In this document: in pieces, positions 30,401 to 38,522 of the stretch
Layout: every line of letters starts with the position of its first letter
Numbering within the stretch: the stretch's first letter is position 1
Source: Xanthobacteraceae bacterium
GTDB lineage: Bacteria > Pseudomonadota > Alphaproteobacteria > Rhizobiales > Xanthobacteraceae
Assembly: GCA_019750915.1 (NCBI GenBank)
Contig: JAIENY010000013.1
Span: forward strand, 1-64,000
Length of the DNA stretch: 64,000 nucleotides
Reading direction: 5' to 3'
The notes under the pieces: model-generated
The model's database searches: none
Seen by the model: the letters and a program-made list of their open reading frames with translations, nothing else
Told to the model about the DNA's origin: nothing
Made by a program: the position numbers and the translations under genes

Positions 30401-31003
30401 CTTGACGATCGACTCCGTGGCGACCGCAAGCATCAGGCCATGCTGATGTTCGGTGGCGTTTGCGCGCCTCGTTCCGAACAGGACCGCGAAGACGGTCAGT
30501 GCAGCGGTCACGAACAACGCGATGTCACCGGCGAACAGGAGGTTGGAGGTATCGTTGTTGCTGCTGAGGATCGTTTCCAGCGAGGAGGCGACGGCCTTCA
30601 ATTGCAGCGCGATATAGGGGACCGATCCGATGATCGCGATCAGTGCCGCGGTCGCGGCAACGGCCTGGCTTTTCCCGTAGCGTGCGGCGATGAAGTCGGC
30701 GACCGAGGTGATGTTTTGAGCCTTGGCGAGGTCGATCACGCGCAGCATGATCGGTTTGCAGAACACGAACATGATGATCGGGCCGATATAGATCGCCAGA
30801 AATTCGATGCTTGTCCGCGTCGCAAGCCCGACAGAGCCGAAGAAGGTCCAGGACGTGCAGTAGATCGCCAGCGACAGCGGGTAGATCAGGGTGCCTGCAC
30901 GTGCGCGCTGCTGCTGCGTCAGCCGGTCACCGTAAAAAGCGACCGCGAACAGCAGGCCGATGTAGCCGAAGGCTGCGGCGATGACCGTTCCGTTTGCAAA
31001 CAT
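27431..31003 (-). CDS. SLC5-domain hybrid histidine kinase (CbrA/CrbS/MctS type)
   Basis: 1190 residues. Residues 1 to about 500 form a sodium/solute-symporter-like membrane domain with 12-13 helices (for example LAIYCTSWTFFGSVGLAT; AARYGKSQAVAATAAL). A linker and PAS-like domain follow (QTALDHVRQGIAVFNQEQQL), then a short coiled coil, a HisKA domain with phospho-His813 (AAASHDILQPLNAARLYV), an ATPase domain (LLQNLISNAIKYTPNGKVLV; GLGLGLSIVERIA) and a C-terminal receiver with Asp1097 (LLVDYHLDRGNG). It probably senses solute flux or a carboxylate at the membrane. Flanked by two response-regulator genes. Confidence 0.93.
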   Translation of the reverse strand: MFANGTVIAAAFGYIGLLFAVAFYGDRLTQQQRARAGTLIYPLSLAIYCTSWTFFGSVGLATRTSIEFLAIYIGPIIMFVFCKPIMLRVIDLAKAQNITSVADFIAARYGKSQAVAATAALIAIIGSVPYIALQLKAVASSLETILSSNNDTSNLLFAGDIALFVTAALTVFAVLFGTRRANATEHQHGLMLAVATESIVKLIAFLAAGIFITFIMTSPYALIQSALKTPEAMRAIEYSPSIGNFAAMTLLSFFAIILLPRQFHVSVVENSSPKEVSRAQWLFPLYLIAINIFVIPIALAGLVTFPFGAVDSDMFVLALPIEAGSKLMSIIVFVGGLSAATAMVIVECVALAVMVSNDIVMPLVLQSEEQPENGSPNFGRFLLTVRRVAIVGIMLMAYLYYHALGNAQLAAIGLISFAAIAQLAPAFFGGLVWRRGTGAGAIGGMIIGFAMWGYTLFLPSFIDIGPLGTKWIQEGLFGIEALRPQNLLGSQMSPLIHGLLWSMTLNILTYIALSYWRQPSSIERLQADIFVPTEVAPVSPSFRRWRSTVTVRDLFTTVSQYLGQERTNEAFEAFAKTHDIRLDQSSTADFQLLRYAEHLIASSVGAASSRLVMSLLLRKRAVSAKSALKLLDDAHAALHFNREILQTALDHVRQGIAVFNQEQQLICSNRQFGQMLDLPAHVVQIGIPLREILEYIGKPGDAGLEPSEIQLHQRLAAYTADGEPFLERIAHRNMVVEVRPNAMPGGGLVITFSDITPSFEAAEALERANATLERRVRERTEELTRLNNELAQAKTIADEANISKTRFLAAASHDILQPLNAARLYVTSLVERQHGDENARLVDNIDDSLEAIEEILGALLDISRLDAGAMTPSISSFRMSELMRSLQVEFMPLAREKNLDLRFVSSTLAVKSDRVLLRRLLQNLISNAIKYTPNGKVLVGCRVRGKSLRICIHDTGVGIPPQKRKEIFKEFHRLDQGARIARGLGLGLSIVERIARVLEHGIAIEANRSGGSFFSVMLPVAPGFNQVQAPATNSMISSKAPMSGTTIVCIENDPAILDGMKTLLKGWGADVIAAVDPKDACKVIVAAERPITGLLVDYHLDRGNGIAAIRDIRHKFGATIPAILITADRSPPVRDSARAYGIVVLNKPVKPATLRALLSQWRAQQMVATQASEGEAAQTHRNVVQADGSL

Positions 31004-31180
31004 CCAACATCACTCCGCCGCGAACTCAAGGCCAGCCGGGACAAAAGTACTTTCCGGTCCGCAGGATATACCGGGATTGCCCGGAAGGGGCGGGGCGTTT
31101 TTCCGGATTAGGTTTGCGATTGCCATCGAATCGGATATACACGTATTAGTTGCAATATATAGAAATACTCGCGAGGACAT

Positions 31181-31849
31181 ATGGGACAGTTTTTTCCCCT
31201 GGACCGTCATTCGGTGTCCGGTGCCGACCCGAAGGTGTTCATCGTCGATGACGACAGCTCGGTCGGCGACGCGCTGACATTGCTGCTCAGGCTGGAAGGC
31301 TTTGCGACAAGGTGTTTCAGCGATGGCCGATCGTTTCTGGAGATGGTGAGGGCCGAACCGCCTGCCTGTGTGATCCTTGACCTGCAATTGCCGGGTTTCA
31401 GCGGGCTATCGGTTCTGAAGGAATTATCGGCCATGCGCTTCGCCTCGCCGATCATCGTGATCTCCGGGCTTTCTGACGTGCCAACGGCCGTTGCTGCGAT
31501 GAAGAGCGGGGCGTTGGATTTCCTGGAAAAGCCGTTTCCGGCCTCCGCCATGGCGGCGAAAGTGCACGAGGCGGTCGGGGCTCAGCGCCGGGCGGCGGAA
31601 AGCCTGATACAGGGCTTTGCGGATTTTCCGGGCAGGCACCTGTTGACGGGCCGCGAACGCGAGGTCCTGGGTCAGGTTGCCAACGGTTCCTCAAACAAGG
31701 AGGCCGGGCGCAGGCTTGGCATCAGTCCACGAACCGTTGAGGTGCACCGTGCGCGGATCATGAGCAAGCTCGGTGCAAAGAACGCGGCTGATCTGATGCG
31801 AATCGTTCTGTCGCAATCGGCCGGCCAGAGCTACGCGTCGATGCGCTGA
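31181..31849 (+). CDS. FixJ-type response regulator
   Basis: 222 residues, divergent from the hybrid kinase gene (178 bp apart). Receiver domain with acidic pair (IVDDDSSVGDALTLLLR), Asp67 in CVILDLQLPGFSG, and Lys in FLEKPF; then a LuxR-type DNA-binding domain (LTGREREVLGQVANGSSNKE, RTVEVHRARIMSKL). This spacing and the FLEKPF motif are of the FixJ/NodW class. It converges with hemA, stop to stop with no gap. No FixL-type haem PAS kinase is in the window, so the kinase neighbour is the best candidate partner. Confidence 0.88.
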   Translation: MGQFFPLDRHSVSGADPKVFIVDDDSSVGDALTLLLRLEGFATRCFSDGRSFLEMVRAEPPACVILDLQLPGFSGLSVLKELSAMRFASPIIVISGLSDVPTAVAAMKSGALDFLEKPFPASAMAAKVHEAVGAQRRAAESLIQGFADFPGRHLLTGREREVLGQVANGSSNKEAGRRLGISPRTVEVHRARIMSKLGAKNAADLMRIVLSQSAGQSYASMR

Positions 31850-33076
31850 CTATTCGGCCGCGAGCGACTTGGCGTTGAGCTGGATCCCAAGGCTCTCCCA
31901 CACCGACAACAGCGCGTCGGCAAGCTGATCGATCAGTGCGTCGTCGTGATAGGGCGTCGGTGTGATGCGTAGCCGTTCGGTGCCCTTAGCGACTGTCGGG
32001 TAGTTGATCGGCTGGATGTAAATGCCATGCTCTTCCAGCAGCAGATCGCTGGCCTTCTTGCACAGCTCGGGATCGCCCACGAACACCGGCACAATATGCG
32101 TGTCGCTCGACATCACCGGGATGCCGGCAGCGATCAGGATCGACTTGACACGCGCGGCGCGGTCCTGCTGACGATCGCGCTCCCAGCTCGATGTTTTCAG
32201 GTGACGGATCGCGGCGGTGGCCGCTGAACAGACCGCCGGCGGCAGCGCGGTGGTGAAAATAAAGCCCGGCGCATGCGAGCGGATGGCATCGATCACGTTG
32301 GCTTTGCCGGCGATATAGCCGCCCAGGCAGCCGAACGCCTTCGCCAGCGTTCCCTCCACCAGATCAATGCGATGCATCGCGCCATCACGCTCGGCGATGC
32401 CGGCACCGCGCGGGCCGTACATGCCAACCGCATGGACCTCATCGACATAGGTCAGCGCGCCATAGCGCTCCGCAAGGTCGCAAATCCTGCTCAGCGGCGC
32501 GATATCGCCATCCATGGAGTAGAGGCTCTCGCACGCGATCAGAATCGGGCGGCCTTGATGCGTGCGCAGCAGGTCTTCCAGATGCGCGATGTCATTGTGG
32601 CGGAACACGATGCGCTCGCAGCCCGATTGCCGAATGCCTTCAATCATCGAATTGTGATTGAGCGCGTCTGACAGGATCAGACAGTTTGGGATCAGCTTGG
32701 CGAGCGTCGAGATGCCGGTCTGGTTGGATACATAGCCCGAAGTGAAAACGAGGGCCGCTTCCTTGCCGTGCAGATCCGCGAGTTCATGCTCAAGCTGGAT
32801 CAGCGCGTGATTGTTGCCGGCGATGTTACGGGTGCCCCCGGCTCCTGTGCCGGTCCGCGTCGCGGTTTCGACCATCGCGCCCACGACCTTGGGGTGCTGG
32901 CCCATGCCGAGATAGTCGTTCGAGCACCACATCACGACATCGCGCTGGCCCCGGGGGGTGTGCCAGACCGCGTGAGGGAACCGGCCTGCGATGCGTTCCA
33001 GATCGGCGAACACCCGGTAGCGCCGCTCGTCATGCAGCAGGTCCAGCGCGGCATCGAAGAACTTATTGTAATCCAT
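31850..33076 (-). CDS. hemA: 5-aminolevulinate synthase
   Basis: A PLP enzyme condensing glycine with succinyl-CoA to 5-aminolevulinate (C4 Shemin pathway), the first step of haem synthesis. 408 residues. It carries [14 protein letters not shown], the [13 protein letters not shown] segment, [10 protein letters not shown] with the PLP-stacking Asp, and the catalytic lysine in [13 protein letters not shown]. Its product also feeds haem a for the oxidase cluster. An FNR/FixK-like box lies about 160 bp upstream, which fits oxygen control known for hemA in rhizobia and Rhodobacter. Confidence 0.97.
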   Translation of the reverse strand: MDYNKFFDAALDLLHDERRYRVFADLERIAGRFPHAVWHTPRGQRDVVMWCSNDYLGMGQHPKVVGAMVETATRTGTGAGGTRNIAGNNHALIQLEHELADLHGKEAALVFTSGYVSNQTGISTLAKLIPNCLILSDALNHNSMIEGIRQSGCERIVFRHNDIAHLEDLLRTHQGRPILIACESLYSMDGDIAPLSRICDLAERYGALTYVDEVHAVGMYGPRGAGIAERDGAMHRIDLVEGTLAKAFGCLGGYIAGKANVIDAIRSHAPGFIFTTALPPAVCSAATAAIRHLKTSSWERDRQQDRAARVKSILIAAGIPVMSSDTHIVPVFVGDPELCKKASDLLLEEHGIYIQPINYPTVAKGTERLRITPTPYHDDALIDQLADALLSVWESLGIQLNAKSLAAE

Positions 33077-33233
33077 AGCAAAACCCTACGGCACCCGGGA
33101 CGAAGAAGGCCCCGCAGGGAGCGGAACCATTCTCTCAAGTCAGCTTTTTTAGAGCTTTTCAAAGTTCGGGTCGAGAGCCCAGAACGTCCAAGCTCGGTCC
33201 TACGGCACGTGCCACGGCCCGGATCACCTCATA

Positions 33234-33247
33234 TTGAGGAATATCAA
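33234..33247 (-). promoter_or_regulatory. FNR/FixK-like box upstream of hemA
   Basis: TTGAGGAATATCAA fits the TTGA-N6-TCAA core exactly and matches 9 of 10 fixed bases of TTGAT-N4-ATCAA. It overlaps the bioB stop codon and lies 158 bp upstream of hemA. FixK2 or FnrL regulate hemA under low oxygen in related bacteria; that they do so here is inference. Confidence 0.5.
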
Positions 33248-34275
33248 GAGACGGCGCCGGCCTTGAGCGGGGCGTCGTTTGCCTGCACGTCGTCGAGCTT
33301 GGAGTTCATCCCCAGACGCTGCAGCAGCGTCGCGTCCTTCTGGGTCTGCGGGTTCTTGGTCGTCAGCAGCACGTCGCCGATGAAGATGGAGTTCGCGCCA
33401 GCGAGAAAGCACAGCGCCTGCATCTCGTCGCTCATGTACTGCCGGCCGGCCGACAGCCGCACAACGCTTTTCGGCATCATGATGCGCGCGACCGCGATCA
33501 TCCGCACCATCTCGATCGGATCCGGCGCGTCGGCGGTTCCGTTCACCGGGACGCCCTTCACCTCATTCCAAAGGTTGATCGGTACACTTTCCGGATGCTC
33601 GGGAAGATTGGCGAGCAGCATCAGCATGCCGAGCCGGTCCTCTACCTGCTCGCCCATGCCGACAATGCCGCCGCAGCAGACCTTGAGGCCGGACTCGCGC
33701 GCATGCGCGAGCGTCTCGATGCGATCCTGCATCGTGCGGGTGGTGATGATCTTGCCGTAGAACTCCGCGGAGGTGTCGACATTGTGATTGTAGAAGTCGA
33801 GGCCCGCGTCGCGCAGCCGGTCGGCCTGTTCCCGTGTCAGCATGCCGAGCGTCGCGCACGTCTCCATGCCGAGCGCCTTCACTGCGCTCACCATGTCGCA
33901 GACCCGGTCGAGATCCTTGTCCTTCGGATTGCGCCACGCGGCCGCCATGCAGAAGCGGCCGGCTCCGGATTCCTTGGCGCGGCGCGCGGTCGCTACCACG
34001 TCGTCCTGATCCATCAGCTTGGTGGCTTTGACGTCGGTTTTGTAGTGCGCGCTCTGCGAGCAGTAACCGCAATCTTCCGGACAGCCGCCGGTCTTGATGC
34101 TGAGCAGGCTCGCCGTCTCGACATGGTTGGGATCGAAATTGCCGCGATGAACGCCCTGCGCCTGAAAAATCAGATCGGAGAACGGAAGATCATAAAGCGC
34201 CTGCGCTTCGTCGCGCGTCCAGTCGTGGCGCGGTTGACCTGATCCTGCGATAACTGAAAGTGGCGACACGCTCAT
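33244..34275 (-). CDS. bioB: Biotin synthase
   Basis: A radical-SAM enzyme that inserts sulfur into dethiobiotin. 343 residues. The SAM cluster motif is Cys65-x3-Cys69-x2-Cys72 ([13 protein letters not shown]), preceded by [15 protein letters not shown] and [20 protein letters not shown] are also conserved. The latter holds the arginine that ligates the second cluster. It stands alone without other bio genes. A weak BioR-like site lies just upstream of the start. Confidence 0.97.
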   Translation of the reverse strand: MSVSPLSVIAGSGQPRHDWTRDEAQALYDLPFSDLIFQAQGVHRGNFDPNHVETASLLSIKTGGCPEDCGYCSQSAHYKTDVKATKLMDQDDVVATARRAKESGAGRFCMAAAWRNPKDKDLDRVCDMVSAVKALGMETCATLGMLTREQADRLRDAGLDFYNHNVDTSAEFYGKIITTRTMQDRIETLAHARESGLKVCCGGIVGMGEQVEDRLGMLMLLANLPEHPESVPINLWNEVKGVPVNGTADAPDPIEMVRMIAVARIMMPKSVVRLSAGRQYMSDEMQALCFLAGANSIFIGDVLLTTKNPQTQKDATLLQRLGMNSKLDDVQANDAPLKAGAVS

Positions 34276-34315
34276 GGCTTAACCTTCATTTGTCTCACCA
34301 GGGATTTGAGCCATG

Positions 34316-34325
34316 AATATCTATG
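34316..34325 (-). promoter_or_regulatory. Weak BioR-like site upstream of bioB
   Basis: ATATCTATGT matches 7 of 10 positions of the BioR operator consensus TTATCTATAA known from alphaproteobacterial biotin genes. It lies about 41-50 nt before the bioB ATG. The match is imperfect and may be chance. Confidence 0.25.
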
Positions 34326-34349
34326 TGACGGTCAGGCGAAGCCCTGGAA

Positions 34350-34372
34350 TGGGCGGTTTATCAGCCCGCCCA
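34350..34372 (-). terminator. Stem-loop after the phosphatase/kinase gene
   Basis: TGGGCGG (34350-34356) pairs with CCGCCCA (34366-34372) around a 9-nt loop, between the stop of the phosphatase/kinase gene and bioB. No T-run follows on the minus strand, so it is at best a weak or Rho-assisted terminator. Confidence 0.35.
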
Positions 34373-34437
34373 ATGGTCCGCAACGTCGGTCTCCCGGTGG
34401 TAAAAGTATGGCATCAGGTGTTTTGCGCCCCTTGCGG

Positions 34438-36168
34438 TCATGAGCGCATCATGATCGCCAGCAGCGCCAGAACCGCGCAGCCCAGAACGGTCGACAGGAT
34501 TTTCCAGAACAACAGCGGGTCGCGCTCGATCAGGGGAAGCTCCGCGCGCAGATAGCTCGGGTTCGGGTGGCGCAGGTCGAATACGAATTCCGACAGGTCC
34601 TGATGACGCCGCGACGGATCGGGATGAACGGCCTTCCTGAGCGTCTCGTCGATCCAGCGAGGGATTGCGCGGGAATCGTATTGTGCCGAGGTATAGCGCA
34701 ACTTCTTTTGCTGTGACTTTGTCCTGATTTTCGCGACCTGAGTGCCATAGGGCAATCGCCCGGTCAGCATCTGATAGGTAATGATACCAAGGGAAAAAAG
34801 GTCCGATTGCGTCGTGCCTTCATCGCCGACGAAATATTCCGGGGCGGTGTATTGGACGGTCCCGAGAATATCGTCGTGTTCGAGTCTTGGCCCGATCTCG
34901 ACGACGCCGGCGACCTTGACCGAGCCGAAGTCGATGATTTTCACCGTGTTGGATTTGTCGATCATGACGTTTTCGGGACGCAAATCCTGATGCAGCATCT
35001 CTTTGCGGTGGAAGGCCCGGAGGCCGCTCGCGATCTGCTCCACAATGCCCCGCACCGTTTCGATGTCGGGCGCCGGGTTGTCGATCATCCATTGTGTGAG
35101 TGTTTGACCCTCGATGTGTTCCGTCACGACAAACAGGTGCTGGCGTTGTCGTGATTGCAGAACGGGCTTGAGGACGTATGGGCTGTTGAGCCGCCGCGCG
35201 ATCCATTCCTCCATCATAAAACGCCTGATGTAGGCTGGATCGTCGCGCAGGTCGATCGACGGGATTTTGATGACGGCGGGGGAGCCGGTTTCAATATCGG
35301 CGGCAAGATAGATATGGCTGCGGCTGCTTGCGTGAAGCTGTCGCACGATGGTGTAGCCTTCGAAAATGTCTCTTGCCTGGAGCAGGGGTGGCGCCGGCAA
35401 TTCGAGGCCCCCGCCGAGGATCTCATCAGCTTCCCCATCGGCAAGCGCGTCGACCCGCAGAATCTGGACGGTGAGATTATCGTTGCTGCCTTGTGCAAAG
35501 GCCTCATCGACAATGCGTTTTGCGGCGGCATCGAGGTCGTTGCGATGATCGGCGACCGCGCTGACGATAGAGCGCGGCGATGCGTGCTCGTACACGCCGT
35601 CGGTTGCCAGCACGAACACGTCGCCGGGATGGAGTGGAAGCGCCCGATAGTCGATTTCGATATCGGGACTAACTCCGAGCGCCCGGCCCAAATAACTCTG
35701 CTGCGACGAAATGACGACGCGGTGATCCGTGGTGATTTGTTCGAGCGACTGATTCACGGCCCGGTAGATGCGTGCGTCGCCGATATGGAAGATATGTGCG
35801 GTGGCCGATTTGAGAATGAGCGCGCTGAACGTGCAGACATAGCCGCGATCCTGATCGTAGCGGTAGGGACTTCGCTGGGTTTGGGCGTGCAGCCATGCAT
35901 TCGTCGCCGCGATGACGCGGGAGGCCGACGTTTTGACCGACCAGGCTTCCGATGTGCAGTAATAGTCGGTGAGAAAATTTTTGACGGCGGTTTCGCTCGC
36001 GACTGAACTGACGTCGCTGCTGCTGATGCCGTCCGCGAGCGCCAGCGCGATTCCCTTTGATCCGAGCAGCGGCTCTCGCGGGATCAGGGCGCCATAAAAA
36101 TCCTGATTGGCTTCCTTGCGGCCTTTGTCGGAGAATTGGCCGAGCGAGATTTGGAGGTTGCGCGGCAT
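34438..36168 (-). CDS. Fused PP2C phosphatase and Ser/Thr protein kinase
   Basis: 576 residues. Residues 1-235: PP2C phosphatase with metal-site motifs ALADGISSSDVSSVASETAV, LATDGVYEHASP and GSNDNLTVQIL. Residues 270-540: Hanks-type kinase with AVIKIPS (Lys), HQDLRPENVMID (HRD variant) and KIIDFGSVKVAG. C-terminal membrane anchor (ILSTVLGCAVLALLAIMM). Opposing activities in one chain suggest a switch on a shared substrate. It lies 66 bp downstream of a formate/nitrite channel gene, same strand, and may control it or nitrogen assimilation (inference from context). Confidence 0.92.
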   Translation of the reverse strand: MPRNLQISLGQFSDKGRKEANQDFYGALIPREPLLGSKGIALALADGISSSDVSSVASETAVKNFLTDYYCTSEAWSVKTSASRVIAATNAWLHAQTQRSPYRYDQDRGYVCTFSALILKSATAHIFHIGDARIYRAVNQSLEQITTDHRVVISSQQSYLGRALGVSPDIEIDYRALPLHPGDVFVLATDGVYEHASPRSIVSAVADHRNDLDAAAKRIVDEAFAQGSNDNLTVQILRVDALADGEADEILGGGLELPAPPLLQARDIFEGYTIVRQLHASSRSHIYLAADIETGSPAVIKIPSIDLRDDPAYIRRFMMEEWIARRLNSPYVLKPVLQSRQRQHLFVVTEHIEGQTLTQWMIDNPAPDIETVRGIVEQIASGLRAFHRKEMLHQDLRPENVMIDKSNTVKIIDFGSVKVAGVVEIGPRLEHDDILGTVQYTAPEYFVGDEGTTQSDLFSLGIITYQMLTGRLPYGTQVAKIRTKSQQKKLRYTSAQYDSRAIPRWIDETLRKAVHPDPSRRHQDLSEFVFDLRHPNPSYLRAELPLIERDPLLFWKILSTVLGCAVLALLAIMMRS

Positions 36169-36188
36169 TGCCCGTGACGCAAAAGGAG

Positions 36189-36221
36189 AAGGAGCCTTAC
36201 CCTAGTTGGATAAGGCTCCTT
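36189..36221 (-). terminator. Stem-loop between channel and kinase genes
   Basis: AAGGAGCCTTA (36189-36199) and TAAGGCTCCTT (36211-36221) form a perfect 11-bp stem with an 11-nt loop. On the minus strand it is followed by a CT-rich run ending TTTT. It may attenuate read-through from the channel gene into the kinase gene, lowering kinase expression. Confidence 0.55.
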
Positions 36222-36234
36222 TTGCCAATCGAGA

Positions 36235-37068
36235 TTACGCGGCAGCGCGAACCGGGATAGGACGCTTCGGCGCGGTACGGACGTGCGTGGTGTAGAGTGT
36301 GAGGCCCGTGAATGCGAGGCCGCCCACCAGATTGCCGAGCGCGGTCGGAATCTCGTTCCAGATAAAGTAATCCATGATCGAGAACTTGGCGTGCAGCATC
36401 AGGCCGGCGGGGAACAGGAACATGTTCACGACCGAATGTTCGAACACCATGTAGAAGAACAGGAAGATCGGCATCCACATCGCGATCACCTTGCCGGGCA
36501 CCGAGGTCGAGATCATGGCGCCGACGACGCCGGTCGACACCATCCAGTTACACAGCATGCCACGGATGAAAAGTGTTGCCATGCCGGAGAGGCCGTGCGC
36601 GGCGTAACCGAGCGTGCGCGCCTCTCCGACGTTGCCGATGGCCGTTCCGACTTTGTCAGGATCCTGTGTGAAGCCGAAGGTTGTCACGTAGGCCATCATG
36701 AATGCCACGGTCAAAGCACCGAGAAAATTGCCAACGAACACCAGACCCCAGTTACGAAGCACGCCGCCCGTCGTGACGCCGGGGCGTTTGTCGAGCAATG
36801 CAAGCGGCGCCAGCACGAAAACGCCGGTGAGAAGATCGAAGCCAAGCAGGTACAGCATCGAGAATCCGACCGGGAACATCAGCGCGCCGGCGAGCGGTTG
36901 GCCAGTGTTTATGTTGATGGTCACCGCCATCCATGCCGCCAAAGCGAGAATTGCACCTGCCATGTAGGCGCGGATCACGGTGTCCCGCGTCGACATGAAA
37001 ACTTTCGCTTCTCCCGCATCCACCATTTTGGTGACAAATTCCGCCGGTGCTAAATACGCCATTCTCAT
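36235..37068 (-). CDS. Formate/nitrite transporter family channel (FocA/NirC)
   Basis: 277 residues from the ATG at 37068; a longer reading upstream has no family match, and an ATG two codons later is also possible. Six membrane helices with the FNT pattern: an early AYMAGAILALAAWMA, LLGFDLLTGVFVLAPLAL, NWGLVFVGNFLGAL and the late EHSVVNMFLFPAGLML. These pentameric channels pass formate, nitrite or hydrosulfide. With a kinase/phosphatase gene following, nitrite handling is the likelier guess, but no nitrite reductase gene is in the window. Confidence 0.9.
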   Translation of the reverse strand: MRMAYLAPAEFVTKMVDAGEAKVFMSTRDTVIRAYMAGAILALAAWMAVTININTGQPLAGALMFPVGFSMLYLLGFDLLTGVFVLAPLALLDKRPGVTTGGVLRNWGLVFVGNFLGALTVAFMMAYVTTFGFTQDPDKVGTAIGNVGEARTLGYAAHGLSGMATLFIRGMLCNWMVSTGVVGAMISTSVPGKVIAMWMPIFLFFYMVFEHSVVNMFLFPAGLMLHAKFSIMDYFIWNEIPTALGNLVGGLAFTGLTLYTTHVRTAPKRPIPVRAAA

Positions 37069-37478
37069 TTCCCCTGTTGATGATGAAATCCCAAGCGCCC
37101 TCACGCCGTGAGAGACAGTCGATGCCATCCCGGTGGTGTGATGTGGAACGCAAGAACTGCCGGGCTGTGTGAGACGATCGCATCGGGCGAACCGAATGTT
37201 CGTCGCGAGAGCCCGCAAGCCTCAGCCAAGCTCGGCTGACAGTTCAGTGGCAGTCGTCGTTGACTGTATGGATAATCAAGCAATCGTTATGCCAAACAGG
37301 CCGAAAATCGAAGGTTTGTGGCTTCCTAAGCAGAAATCGCGCTGATCGGTGCGGTTCCTGCCGCCGAAAGCATCAAGGCTGCGCTCGGCTGCACATGCAA
37401 TGCGCAATGGCGCTGTCCGCCTTGTCGATGGGTAGCGAGAGCAACACCGCTCGCCAACCTTGTCACAGCGCTTTGGGT
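37069..37478. other. Intergenic region upstream of the FNT channel gene
   Basis: No gene supported. It contains the promoter region of the channel gene and the 3' flank of the acyltransferase gene. A TTGA...TCAA pair near 37258-37280 has the wrong spacing for an FNR/FixK site; no sigma-54 element with GG-N10-GC was found here. Confidence 0.5.
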
Positions 37479-38522
37479 TTATGCTAACGGCTGGAGCGCC
37501 GGAGAATTTCGAGAGTTCGCCAGCTGATGGCCGAGGCGGTTGAAGCGCCGTTCAATAAGTGGTTCGACTATAAAATAACTCGTCGCCAAGGAAGAACCCA
37601 AGACGAGCGCAAACAGCAAGACGAGGTCGATTGAAGGGATTTTGCCGAACAGCCATACAAAAGCAAAATGAAACAGGTAGATCGCATAAGAATGGCGTCC
37701 TAGCAGGCCGAGCGGCGCCGCGCGCATGTTCAGCGCCAGAATTACGAACGCTGCGGCAGCGAGAACAACGATCTCCGAGGTCCAGCTTGAAAACAAGCCG
37801 GCACCGATCAGCAGGAGTGCGCCAATGGTCGGCCGGTTTTTCAGTTCGATAAAATCATAAAGCAGAATGCCGAATCCGAAGCAGATGAGCTGGCGCGGGA
37901 GCCACCAGAAATAAAACGCTTCAGAAAGATAAACTTCGTTCGCCGGCAGCGAGGCTGCCATGCGTTGCATCAGGAAATGATCGGCTGCGAATTGCGCGAC
38001 GACATTTACGAGGGCGATGAGCGCATAACAGATCAGTGGACCGTTCTTCGTTCTGAAGACGCAGATCAGCAGCGGGAACAACAAATAGAATTGCATCTCG
38101 ACCGCGATGCTCCAGCCGCCGGGAACGATGGAGTTGAAAGCGGTCGGACTGCTCCATTGCAGAAACAGGAAAGTCAAAGCCACTTCCGCCGGTCCAATGC
38201 CGTTCGGCGCCCAGACCCGGTTTTCCGGAATTTGCACCAGCAGATAGAAGACAGTTGCGATCCAGAATAACGGCACAATCCTGAACGCGCGGCGAATGTA
38301 GAAGGAGCGCGCGGCCGAAAGGTCGACCTTGTCCCCGAACGTCAGCATCATGGTGTAGCCGCTGACGATGAAAAACAGTTGGACGCCCAGTTCGCCGTAA
38401 TACCAGGAGAAATGATGCAGGCCGGGAATGGCGCTCTTGGCGACGTGACTGCAATGGGTCAGCGCGACCATCGCGATGGCCAGTCCGCGCAGCAGATCGA
38501 GCGACGGGTTCCGGCGGATCAT
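37479..38522 (-). CDS. Acyltransferase 3 family membrane protein (OafA type)
   Basis: 347 residues with about ten membrane helices. The N-terminus carries the family signature: RRNPSLDLLRGLAIAMVALT, then HCSHV with the likely catalytic His, and GELGVQLFFIVSGYTMML. A second cluster, YIRRAFRIVPLFWIATVFY, is also typical. Such enzymes O-acetylate or O-succinylate polysaccharides, lipid-linked sugars or Nod factors. Its start overlaps the stop of the upstream membrane-protein gene by 4 nt, so both products probably act on the same envelope glycan. Confidence 0.9.
   Translation of the reverse strand: MIRRNPSLDLLRGLAIAMVALTHCSHVAKSAIPGLHHFSWYYGELGVQLFFIVSGYTMMLTFGDKVDLSAARSFYIRRAFRIVPLFWIATVFYLLVQIPENRVWAPNGIGPAEVALTFLFLQWSSPTAFNSIVPGGWSIAVEMQFYLLFPLLICVFRTKNGPLICYALIALVNVVAQFAADHFLMQRMAASLPANEVYLSEAFYFWWLPRQLICFGFGILLYDFIELKNRPTIGALLLIGAGLFSSWTSEIVVLAAAAFVILALNMRAAPLGLLGRHSYAIYLFHFAFVWLFGKIPSIDLVLLFALVLGSSLATSYFIVEPLIERRFNRLGHQLANSRNSPALQPLA

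Noticed and set aside
30164-31111. 315-residue open frame on the plus strand
   Set aside because: Antisense to the membrane domain of the hybrid kinase; very Arg/Asp/Gln-rich, the usual mirror of hydrophobic helices.
37250-37285. TTGA...TCAA pair before the FNT channel gene
   Set aside because: Spacing of about 12 instead of 6 bases does not fit an FNR/FixK site.
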